Source of the DNA: Chondrosia reniformis
Lineage: Eukaryota > Porifera > Demospongiae > Chondrillida > Chondrillidae
Reading direction: 5' to 3'
NCBI GenBank assembly: GCA_947172415.1
Contig: OX359202.1
Span: forward strand, 2,392,001-2,456,000
Length of the DNA stretch: 64,000 nucleotides
Numbering within the stretch: the stretch's first letter is position 1; every line of letters starts with the position of its first letter. The translations under genes and the position numbers were made by a program. A model generated the notes under the pieces. It did not search any database. It worked only from the letters and a program-made list of their open reading frames with translations, and had not been told where the DNA came from. Shown piece after piece: positions 34,201 to 42,960 of the stretch.

Positions 34201-37200
34201 GATCGAAAACATTCATCAAAAAACCACAGACAGCTGTTTCGCCCTCATTTGGGCTCATCAGTGTGGTACACTTCAATGATGGTGTATTTGGATGGCTGAC
34301 TTATTAATCCACCACTTGTGGTTTCATAATAAGCGAAAGTTGAAGGCTGCAGTCTATAAGTAAATGAGACTGAGTGCTAAGAGAGTTTATTGCACTGAGC
34401 CGTGCAAAGGCTATAGATATAATGATGAGCAACTGATCACTGCAACGTATAACGTCAAACAGCCAAAATAGCCATCATCATATATACACAAACTTAGACT
34501 TAACCTGTAGAAATATATATATATACATATACACATGTATATACATAGCAAATTTTTGAAATCCATCTCTTTCTCTTGTATATAGTTGCTTGCAAGGACA
34601 GCCTCACCATTTGTACCAAGAGGATTTGGTAATTCTATTTATGTAGTTGCATATATACGGTACAAGTTGCATCATAGTACACTATAATATGGTGATTAAT
34701 TTCACAAATAGACACAAACGAAAAGACTTAAAAATCCTTTTTGTATTAGTCTGTGGGATCAAGATACAGTGGAAAGTATTCTTGCATGGGCATCCATGAC
34801 AATTCCCACCATTCAGCTGTGTTTGTGTGGGGAAAGTGTCTGTGACCCAGTCCTAAAACCCTCCTGGACAACAGACAAGAACCAATATTGTTTGGTATAG
34901 CTAAATTACGATCCATTTAGTAATGTGAGACATGACTACAAGTCAAGAGCCAGGAGATCAAGATTAAATACTGAGAGAACATTCAGCTGATCCTTAAATC
35001 ATTGCAACAATTCAATGTGTTCCCTTTTGAAACATTTCTCAGTTTACTAAATTGACACATACAGAAAAGGCAATAGCTATAGTGCTTGTTGATTTATTCC
35101 TTTATTACTTTTGCCTGTGACAATGAGTTGATGAAAAGACTAAGGAAAACATAGCCCTAACCAAGATACTTTCCACAAGTTTCAGGTATATAAATAACCT
35201 ACTCAATATTAACAATGAAGCCCTTAAGTCCCCCATAAGGAACTTTTTAAACAGACCAAGAATGTCCCTGTTCCCTTTTAGCTCTAGATATTTGTATCAG
35301 TAAGTCAGAATTCTACTGTGTGATGTAGGATTAAAGGGATAAAAGTGTCTTAATATTAATGTTAATTTCCTTCATCTAGTAATTATATTTCTATAGTGCC
35401 CTAGTCGATGGTCTCTTCATTACCCAGCTTCTTAGGTATACTTCAGAATCTGTGGTGTCTTTAATCAACGGAAAGGCATGAAATTAAAATATAAACTCAT
35501 TATATAAGGCTATAGAACTTTGACCTTAAGAACATGTACGTATACATTCAAAACTGTTCTACCAGCTAGCCTTTAGATCTGAACCCAATGTAAGCATTTA
35601 GGTTACCCCAGTTAATTTGATTAAATTTTACCTAAATTCCTTTTGAGGAAAATTATCTTGTTTAACACTTCGTTTGGTGCCATATATGTTTACATATAAG
35701 ACACCTAGATTTAGCAATTAGAGCTAAGGACTTTGATAAAGAACAGTAGCTACATACATAGGCACATGCATATATACCTATTGGGCATTAACCTTATATT
35801 TCACTGTATATATACTCAGACTGCTTGTAAGTTGCACTGTATACATAATGTTAGTTCTGAATGTGGACATGTGTATTATGTGTAAGCATGTAGTATTTCC
35901 CTACCCCAGCGAACTATCTCAGAAGGAAGAAGAGGACAATATTTAGTGAGAAATTTTGGACAAATAGATTTCCTTCCTAGCAATTCAACAGCACTTCAGT
36001 TTAGATCAATACGCCTACAAAAATCTATGATTGTATTAACACTTGCAGCGGATGAGTTAAGGATGGTTGTAAATGTTTCTCCTGGTCGGATAGTAGAAGC
36101 ATTCATTGAATCGTTTGAAGCTTTATCTATTAATGGCTTACTAGTGGTTTTAATTGAAAATACTGGAGAAATAAGTGCTAGATATCAGGTAAGTGTACCT
36201 TAACTATTCTTGTAGCTTGCATGCAAAACACTGGCATATACTGTAATATTATGTATGGCAGTTTTGTTTTTGAAGGTTTCAGTGGTACACTGCTCAGCTG
36301 GTATAGAATATGTTCCAGCTGTAACAATCTTTGTAGATCCTGGTTTATTGGCAAATGCTTCCTTTGCCATGTACTCATATCACTCAGTTTCACAGATAAA
36401 TACTTGTGAAGGTAGGTAAAACTACTAAACCTGATATATATATACTGCTGCTTAGACTCAGATTTAGCTCGTCAATAGTATTGTTTATTCAGTACTTGTC
36501 TCTTCAAAGGATGTGCCTTTATTTCCAATGTATATATAGTGGAGCTTTACGATGAAGCAGGAACATTGCTTGACAATCAAACTGTTAGTTTTACGACATT
36601 TGATACTTGTTTTTGCCATGGATACTGCGGATGTAGTGTAAGTTTGGCAAATTCTAGAGCCTCACAACCAGCAATGCTATACATATACATACATTCCTTA
36701 TGTGTACAATCTGACAGACGGCAAACAGCTTATGTAGTTCAATATTTACCCTATCGCAATCATACAAAAAATGTATTTTTTCTGCAGTGCGGAAATAATC
36801 AAAGTAATTGTCCTGAAGTTCCAGATATTAAAGATTCCCTAACACCTTCAGACCTCCCAGATATTATCAAAATTTTAAAAAACTTAGGAGGCTTCCTGCA
36901 AACCAATCTTGGAGCTATAATTATAGGGGCTATCATAATTAAAATTCTTATATTATTAGGGATTATAAAAGTAGTACTTATGATAATATCAGGAGAGATT
37001 AAAATTCCTGGTCTGTGGATGGCTATTGGTGCTATGGGGATGGCTGTTGGAATTCCAACATTTGCTACTAACATGGCTAAGAATCAGGTGGAAGGATTTG
37101 CAGACCATGGAAGGCCTGCAAGGTGCGATGGAACTTGTTCAGGGGCTAGAGAAGCTAGGATAAATTTTCGCAAGAACCTCAAAGTAAGGAAGAGTAAAAA

Positions 37201-37761
37201 AGGAAAGGATGACGTTTGGTGGAACCATCCTTATGTTTGCACTTGCAAAGTAAGGTGAGTTCCCAGGCCAAGAGGAATATTTGCAATGCAAGCACCTATT
37301 CAAGACATGTTTGTAGAAGACATACAATATTAACACAATCATGCCTGGGCCATTTGGTTTATCAGATTATGATCCACTTTTGTACCAAATCCGATGTACA
37401 TATAGAAATGTGTAACAAACAACCCACTGAAACATATACTAAACCTGTTCATGTTTTATCTCTCAGAGAAACAAAGACATTCTTAGAGATTGTAAAAGGC
37501 ACTTGTTTCTTTCTTTATTGTCCCTTCCTGCCCATTTGGTGGATTCTGGAATTTACTATAACTATCATAAGAAACAAACAGAGAGTGAAGAAGAGAAAAC
37601 AACAATATCGAAAAAAGAAGATTGAAGAGAAACTTGATGGCACGGAATTCTTGTCAATAGATGATTATTCCAAAGGAAGAAAGGAAAAAAAGAAGTTTAA
37701 ATCAGTGAAAGAAAAGTTGGGAAAGAGGAGCAATGACACTGTACTGTCACATTTAGAATAG
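24484..37761 (+). CDS. HAP2: Gamete membrane fusion protein HAP2/GCS1
   Basis: Thirteen exons: 24484-24714, 24776-24942, 25051-25132, 25212-25303, 25905-26067, 30385-30519, 32290-32417, 34586-34628, 35910-36188, 36276-36411, 36540-36637, 36788-37254 and 37467-37761. Every junction is GT-AG and in phase; total 2316 nt, 771 aa. HAP2 is the class II-fold fusogen that merges gamete membranes. N-terminal hydrophobic signal, then 'NIQKCINVG' and 'CGKKMIIALTV'. The diagnostic 'DSQGFCCGC' spans exons 3-4 (about 158-166) with 'AHCLR' after it. Exon 7 has 'WILVDKHLVDLTGLFCDKIG', exon 8 'SCLQGQPHHLYQEDL', exon 9 'VNVSPGRIVEAFIESFEALS', exons 11-12 'CFCHGYCGCSCG' (about 509-520). A transmembrane helix lies at about 559-586, with further hydrophobic stretches at about 593-609 and 686-704 and a Lys-rich tail. 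The exon 1 donor (GTCTAT) and the exon 13 acceptor are the least certain points. Introns 5, 6 and 7 are swollen by transposons. Confidence 0.95.
26455..26800. mobile_element. Pogo-type MITE in HAP2 intron 5
   Basis: Ends 'cagtggactctcgcttatcc' and (reverse-complemented right end) 'cagtagaacctcgattatcc' are flanked by TA at 26453-26454 and 26801-26802. CAGT(G/A)GA..CTC with TA duplication is typical of pogo/Tigger elements. 346 bp, non-coding. Confidence 0.85.
26826..29657 (-). mobile_element. RTE-like non-LTR retrotransposon, nearly complete, antisense in HAP2 intron 5
   Basis: The minus strand encodes an apurinic-type endonuclease (28497-29657: 'GTWNVRSARNKEEEL', 'ILGLSET', 'CDFNARVG', 'GSDHHLVVMK') followed by reverse transcriptase (26826-28493: 'ENYRGISLLSIPSKVYARIL', motif A in 'VCVDLEKAYDRV', 'GVRQGCVMSPWLFN', catalytic 'LFADDVMLL') and the thumb/tail ending in 'RPRGRPRKKW'. 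All three long ORFs are in one frame. A single TGA separates endonuclease and RT at about 28497, and the stretch 27612-27880 is shifted by one after a run of T at about 27873 with a further stop in it. The endonuclease motif usually GDFN reads CDFN. It is recent-looking but dead as it stands. Confidence 0.9.
31095..31805. mobile_element. Non-autonomous element with GC-palindromic ends, HAP2 intron 6
   Basis: The left end is 'ggggcgccacaggcgcccct', the right end 'ggggcacatggcgcccc'; both are themselves palindromes and mirror each other. The left subterminal part ('atattgtttacagaaattat', 'gttaacgtatggcttcct') is shared with 6405-6498. The interior has a TTA/TTG microsatellite and a direct repeat 'cacttaaggctaccaggccg' at about 31396 and 31465. 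No transposase and no clear target duplication. Confidence 0.7.
31166..31310. repeat. (TTA)n/(TTATTG)n microsatellite
   Basis: About 145 bp of trinucleotide and hexanucleotide repeat. It gives meaningless poly-Leu and poly-Asn reading frames on the two strands. Confidence 0.95.
32021..32088 (-). ncRNA. Degenerate hammerhead-like motif
   Basis: On the minus strand the order is stem I 'agccaca', decayed core 'CTGTATC', a 7-bp stem 'ccttatc'/'gataagg' with loop 'tgct', 'GAAAC', then after an extra 12-nt piece 'agctGTC' and 'tatggct', which pairs with the first arm (6 of 7). It keeps the architecture of the ribozyme at 34222-34268 but has lost CTGATGA. Both stand in HAP2 introns, antisense. Confidence 0.4.
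32499..32960. mobile_element. Pogo-type MITE, copy 1 of a pair, HAP2 intron 7
   Basis: Ends 'ctgtcgactcctgatataac' and (right, reversed) 'cagtcgactccacttataat' with TA at 32497-32498 and 32961-32962. The 462-bp body, including 'cagtaaacagctgtagaatg', is homologous to the inverted copy at 38648-39096. Confidence 0.88.
33015..33648. mobile_element. Second pogo-type MITE in HAP2 intron 7
   Basis: Ends 'cagtggactctccatccaag' and (right, reversed) 'cagtggattctccattaacg' with TA at 33013-33014 and 33649-33650. 634 bp. An internal small palindrome ('aagatggtacatctttc' against 'gaaagatgtaccatctt') lies at 33318-33416. Confidence 0.85.
34222..34268 (-). ncRNA. Hammerhead ribozyme, type I, complete core
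   Basis: On the minus strand all invariant parts are present in order: stem I arm 'accaca' (34262-34267), core CTGATGA (34255-34261), stem II GCCC/GGGC with six-base loop 'aaatga', core GAAA (34237-34240), stem III of two pairs with loop 'agct', cleavage triplet GTC (34229-34231), and the stem I partner 'tgtggt' (34223-34228), giving six perfect pairs. Self-cleavage is expected after C at 34229. The tiny stem III around the self-complementary 'cagctg' is typical of hammerheads in animal retrotransposons and retrozymes that act as dimers. It lies in HAP2 intron 7 on the opposite strand, probably as part of a small retroelement spanning about 34190-34440. Confidence 0.85.
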
Positions 37762-38647
37762 GAAGATTTAAAAGAAACATAAATATGGAGCTTTAAGTGT
37801 TCCTTAAAATAACCCTGTTAATGGTCCATGAAGTAAATCCAACTGCACACCTATGCTATATGTAAATGAATAATACCTTTAAGGACTGCTGCATGAGTAT
37901 ACTTCGTAAGTGTACTTGTTAATTATAATAGTTAAAAATAGAAGCCTATGTGTGTATACATGTACGTATGTATTTAGGTCAGCAACCCACAAGCCTAACC
38001 AAGTTGAAAATTATGTACAGTAAATTATGCATGATACTTTCTACAATATAAGACAAGAAATAATGCTTGGCTTAACTGCAGCATTAACTATCATTTATAC
38101 AACAGTTATAGTAACCCTAATTCCAGTACAAATTTAATCAATTAGACAGTACAGAAGACCCTTAAATATCATTTAATTTTATAAACAGAAGTAGAAGAAA
38201 AAATCAAGGTTTATAGTTAATTCCCCAGCACTACCATTAGGCAATTATGTATACACGAAGTAGGGATGAGAACATGAAAATACCAGAAACTAATTAATCC
38301 CACAATCCGGCAAAGTAGTTCGAGTGCAGGGGGCATGAGTTATAAACTGGAAATACTTGTTTACTTTCTAGAAAAAAATATTCTTATGCAATTATTATAT
38401 AAGTTGAAAAATTTGTTGGGTACTTGCTGAATTTAGTTTTCAGCTTTTATCACATGGTAAAGCTGGCTGAATTTGAACAGTTCCAATTGTGACATGTACA
38501 GCTATATCTCTTATTTTGGAGTGTAAGTTAGGACTTGATGAAGAGGCTCTCCCTTCCTCAGAGTGAATACTTAAGACAGCAGAACATCTTCACTATATGA
38601 TATATAGCTAATTAAATAGTATGTCTCATTTATAATATTGAGAAATA
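37762..38647. other. HAP2 3' flank, nothing else recognised
   Basis: Presumed HAP2 3' UTR and spacer. I see no conserved ORF or clear repeat before the MITE at 38648. Confidence 0.4.
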
Positions 38648-39096
38648 CAGTCGACTCCACTTATAACGAACTCACTTATATATAACGGATTTTGGGTTAT
38701 AACAAATGATTGTCAAAAACAATTCCCTGTCCATTCAATTCCTTCTATATATAACGAATATGTTAACATATAATTATGTATGTGTGAAAAACAGCTTTAT
38801 TAAACCAATCTTAAACCAAAGTTACTAGACCAAGTGGATAAAGGGAGGAAGGAGAAGGGTATTTGTGACGAATTTTCAGTTGAAAAGTCCACCCTGAGTA
38901 CCACTAATATACTATTTTGTGTAATTTTAGCTTTGTGAGCATTCTACAGCTGTTTACTGTATTCACACTGCACTGATGAGTGGTATATTTGTATAGTTAT
39001 ATGCAAATAAAGTACATTTGGTTATAAAGAACTTCATTTATATATAATGAACAAATATGCTGGGATTTTGGTGTTCATTATATCAGGAGTTGACTG
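38648..39096. mobile_element. Pogo-type MITE, copy 2 (inverted), downstream of HAP2
   Basis: Ends 'cagtcgactccacttataac' and (right, reversed) 'cagtcaactcctgatataat' with TA at 38646-38647 and 39097-39098. 449 bp. It is the same family as 32499-32960 but in opposite orientation. Confidence 0.88.
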
Positions 39097-39327
39097 TAGT
39101 TCAAACGTTGTTTAACATTATGCGTTAATGTTAAACAGAGTTAATGTATGGAGCCCTACGTTAATGGGCAATTTTATATAGGGGTTGATCAGTGAAATTC
39201 CCACAAAGAAGCCATTTTTTATCGTTGTTGATACCTATGTAAATATTTCCATGCTGCGCATTTTAACAGTTGTGCAATTACTTATCACAAGGATGTGGAA
39301 GTCACTTGCATGCGTGGGAGAAGCCAG

Positions 39328-40882
39328 TGTCACAGTAAATTCTATCCCTCCTAAATTTTATCCCCCCAGTTAAATTTATCCTACCCTAGGAAATTATATC
39401 CTACTCTAGGATAGTATATCCTAGGATATTTTATCTGGGGGATGAAATATATATACTAAGATAATTTATCCTAACCATTTAATATATATGAATGTTAATT
39501 ATTATTAAATAAGTACAAAATACTTGTCATGTCATGAAATTACAAAAATTTAAAAATACAATCTGTTATGTCAAATGCATGAGATGTCAACTACACTGGG
39601 AGCAAACCCATGAAATGTCCTTCTCGGAGAATATCCTGTCAGGAATGGCCTCACAAGATTTATGAAACCATCCCTGACAATTGCCAAATAAGGCCATCTC
39701 CTCACCATCTTCAGTTAAAAGGCAATGGCAGTACAAACTGACACACTTCTTTGTTAGAGGCTTTGGAGGCTTTATCTTTCTACTTGGAAAAGGAGCCACT
39801 TTACCATTTGTAAAGCATTCTAAGAAATGGCTCCTCATATTTGCTTGGTCATACCTAATATGCATGTCACAAGACGTTTTTAAATTTATCAAGACTCACA
39901 TATATAACATAATTACGAATATACATCTTGCTGCTTGGATCTTCTCCAAAGCACAGATCTGTAGCATAGGCTATTGTAAACAGGCCACAATTAGTCCCTC
40001 CTTTCTGCGTGGTCATTCTCATCAGTTCAAACACCACCTGTCTCTTGTCAGTTTTCATGATGCAACAAGACTGCACCTCAACAGCAGAAGTGATTGATAA
40101 ATTCAGGCTGCCATAGACTCTTACTTATCCTTGGTTTATTCCAGCCACAGTCAGCCAGTGTCCTCTCCTTTTATGGAGGATTTGCACAAATGGAGGTTCC
40201 TCTACGTGAAACCCTAAATCTGGCCAATGGTTGGTGGGAGATACACAAATATAACTATACATGCTATGAAGCATGTACACACTTGCTGTAGGCCATATCT
40301 TGTCCAAAGTGGGAGCCATCAATACCGCTGTGGCAAGCTGTCAAAATTCGCTGCTTTTCTTCTTGGCTTGTGATCACTCGCTGCATCACCACCTCTCCTA
40401 TGTCATTCTTCATGGTTTTTCGAAATAGAACACTGTTTCATTCATGAAATTTCTCGGCCTGCTGTCTCAATGCTCTCTTATCTTAGCTGTGAATCCATGA
40501 GGATATTCGGGTCGATTTTCCTTCCTTCCGTGGATATAGTGAACAAGTGCTTGGCATCTCTCCTCTGATGGTATCGTCAATGTCATTGTAGATGGATTAT
40601 TAAACTGTTACGGACGAAAATGCAAGGGTTTTCATAGACATTTTCGACACTTTCTAATTTTGTCACTTGCCTATTGGCTGAAAATCCTAAAATCGTATCC
40701 CCTTTTCAGTACTAGGTTGCTTCTTATGTATCTAAAGCATTTCATGATGATATGCTTAAATTTTAGACTATAGGATAAATTATCCTAGGGTAGGATAAAA
40801 TTTCCTACTTTCATTTATCTGCTGAAATAGTTTATACTATCCAGGCGGATAAAATACACGGGAGATAAAATATCCTGTGACA
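39328..40882. mobile_element. Transposon with TGTCACAG ends carrying a Ulp1-like protease and PHD finger remnant
   Basis: Terminal repeats 'tgtcacagtaaattctatcc' and (right, reversed) 'tgtcacaggatattttatct' are imperfect. CCAG flanks at 39324-39327 and 40883-40886, read here as a 4-bp target duplication. Both ends are lined with repeated 'ggataaaat/atcctaccctagg' motifs. The cargo lies on the minus strand (39587-40322). No transposase is seen in this copy. Confidence 0.65.
39587..40322 (-). pseudogene. Ulp1/C48-type cysteine protease fused to a PHD finger, broken
   Basis: Minus-strand blocks in order: 'PFVQILHKRRGHWLTVAGIN' (catalytic His in GHW), 'TQKGGTNCGLFTIAYATDLC' (oxyanion and catalytic Cys in NCGLF), 'MRSHFLECFTNGKVAPFP', then a C-terminal PHD-like finger with 'YCHCLLTEDGEEMALFGNC', 'GWFHKSC' and 'WVCSQC'. 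Ulp1-type domains cut SUMO- or ubiquitin-like tags in hosts, and are often carried by DNA transposons. The frame is broken between the His and Cys blocks, and again before the PHD part. Because the ORF lies wholly inside repeats with matching ends, it is transposon cargo and not a host gene. Confidence 0.7.
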
Positions 40883-41084
40883 CCAGCATACAACGTGCCA
40901 TAGCAGAGAAGCCCGCCGTGGTTCTATACTTGTAATTCAATATGGAGACACATACAGCTATATACAAGGAGCTATAAATCAATTACTGTGTTTGGAAACA
41001 GTTGCTCTTACATAGCAACGTTAACACTAGTTACCTTAGTAACAGTTTTCTAAGTAAGAAAAATTGAGAATTGCACGTTAGGTT

Positions 41085-41282
41085 ATGTCCTCCAAAGACG
41101 CTCCAGCTACACCTGTTACCAACTTTTCTGCCATTATGGAAGCTGTAGAGGCACTCAAGAAGAGCTTAGAGGAACAGTGTAAGGGCCAAGTTTTGGTGAT
41201 ACAGCAGTTCGCCGTGCTCCAGCAGGAGAAAAGCGCCTTGTCACAACTGCCCATCTCCGAGTGTAGTAAGTCAAGCGTATAG
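41085..41282 (+). CDS. Unassigned exon-like ORF
   Basis: 65 codons starting MSSKDAPATP, with an amphipathic heptad-like segment ('MEAVEALKKSLEEQCKG') suggesting a short coiled coil. A GTAAGT-type donor follows ('gtgtagtaagtc', about 41265), so it could be a first exon, either of a host gene or of the RT element downstream. No family was recognised. Confidence 0.3.
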   Translation: MSSKDAPATPVTNFSAIMEAVEALKKSLEEQCKGQVLVIQQFAVLQQEKSALSQLPISECSKSSV

Positions 41283-41550
41283 TTATTATAATAATATATA
41301 GCTATAGTTCATTCATGCTTATTAGTTATTGGTAGAGTTGGTTGTCACATAGGCAGACTTAGTTAGATACGTTAGATAATTAGATGCTCCTGGTTTGTGG
41401 TGCCAGTCAGGCAATTTCCGCATATATACATAAAGGACTACAGCTATCAAAGTATTCGGCACACGAGCCTTAGAGCACGGGCCTACTAGCGAACTCTATA
41501 CCCAGAGTCAGCACTATTGGTTTCAGGCCTCCCAGTTCATGTTTACTGCT

Positions 41551-41715
41551 GGTGGTCTCTTGGCAGGTGTGGTTTAAAAATTCATTGCCTAGAGCTCGAG
41601 TGGTGGTCTCTTGGCATCTGTTGGTTAAACATTTCACTGCCTTGAGTAGTTGTCTCTTGGCATCTCTTGGTAAAACATTTTACTGCCTAGAGGGGTGACC
41701 TCAGCTTGGCATTTG
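41551..41715. repeat. Tandem repeat, about 55-65 bp, 3 copies
   Basis: Units contain 'gtctcttggcat' and end 'aaacatttcactgcct' or variants. Copies are near 41553, 41611 and 41658, with a fourth decayed one at about 41700. Confidence 0.75.
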
Positions 41716-41769
41716 TTGGTCTATAGATACATAGTTCATGTCCAACAAAGCAGTCACAGCTGTTCAATT

Positions 41770-42960
41770 AGTAGAGCTCTTTAATTACCTGATTGACAAC
41801 ATTTATGTATACATGTGTAGATGGCTCTGCATTTAAGCAATTTGTAGGTATCCCTATGGGTACTGACTGTGCCCCTGTAGTTGCTAATCTTTTTCTGTTT
41901 ATCTATGAGTATGAGTTTATGTATGCTTAACCCTTTATCGAATGAGAGCCACTTTTGTGGCTCAAATGTATTAGACCGTTATAGACAGCAAAGTTAAATT
42001 ATCGTACGATCTTTCCGAAATTCATATAAATCGATAGAGCTTATACAGTTTAATATACGTGTAAAATATTATAGGTTTCTGCAGTAGCATAACTGTTTTA
42101 TGAAGTAAAGTATTACATATGGCAAATATATGAATTACGTAAGAGTTTTAGGAAAAACGCAAAATGACTGTCAAGAGGTAGACTAATTTTCTTGGCCAGT
42201 TTTCGGCAATATCCAATATTTTCGCCTATTAACTTCAGCCAAGGTTTTTTGGACGTTATCCTATCCAACAAAAGTACAAACGGAACTTAAAAAGGCTAAA
42301 AGATCAAGGTAGTTTTTACATTTGTGCCACAAATGTGACCTTCAGTCCACAAGGGGATTGCAGTATCACTTACACAGTCGATAAAAGGTTAAGGATAACA
42401 TCACCCGAGCTATTAAATTTTCCAATACTTTTAGGTATATTGATGAACTTTTATGTATCAACAGCAAGGATTTTCGACCGTCAATTGGTGACATTTACAC
42501 TAAAGAACTTATTCTTAAAAAGACAAATACCAGCCCTGGGAAATTCCCCTTTTTAGACTTATAGATATATATAACTGTTACTAGTAACCCATTTATCACT
42601 AAAGTATATATAAGCGAGAGGACTTTAACTTTGATATAGTAAATTTCCCCCATTTAGATAGTAATATTCCTATTACCCCAGCCTATATATATAGTCTCTT
42701 GTATAGGTATTCCAGAACATGTGGTAACATCTCTAATTTTCAGGCTAAACATTTGCAGTTATGCAGTAGGCTTACTAAGCAGGGTTACAAATATATACTT
42801 TAAGCTAAATTTAACCTTTAAAACCTTCCTATCCCGGCAGCCTCTAGTTAGAATCCAGTATAAGCAAGGAGTAGGTGGTATACTTAACTTGTGTTATATA
42901 TATATACCCCATATTGTGTTACCCCATCTCCAAAGAAATCTTACAATATATAAGACCTAA
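41770..42960 (+). mobile_element. Penelope-like reverse transcriptase remnant, split by an insertion
   Basis: Upstream part: 'LFNYLIDNIYV' then, one base out of frame, 'KQFVGIPMGTDCAPVVANLF' (RT motif with GIPMGTDCAP). Downstream of the 458-bp insertion: 'SNTFRYIDELLCINSKDF' (catalytic RYIDD-like motif, here RYIDE) and later blocks that follow the order of such RTs. The GIPMGT...CAP and FRYIDD signatures are typical of Penelope-like and related single-ORF RTs in invertebrates. Several frameshifts and the E in place of the second Asp show it is dead. Confidence 0.65.
41931..42388. mobile_element. TTAA-flanked piggyBac-like MITE inside the RT remnant
   Basis: Left end 'ccctttatcgaatgagagcc', right end (reversed) 'ccttttatcgactgtgtaag'. 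TTAA stands at 41927-41930 and 42389-42392. A subterminal palindrome 'gccacttttgtggc' is shared with the related elements at 46.3, 57.4 and 61.3 kb. TTAA duplication and CCCTTT ends are characteristic of piggyBac-like elements. Confidence 0.82.

Noticed and set aside
34750-34905. Candidate extra HAP2 exon with open frame ('LWDQDTVESILAWASM')
   Set aside because: HAP2 proteins run directly from the QEDL block to the next conserved block; exon 8 and exon 9 already join in phase, and the segment has no HAP2 similarity.
39996-40030. CTGATGA on the minus strand near 40020 as a hammerhead core
   Set aside because: No stem II and no correctly placed GAAA; the segment is coding sequence of the Ulp1-like remnant.
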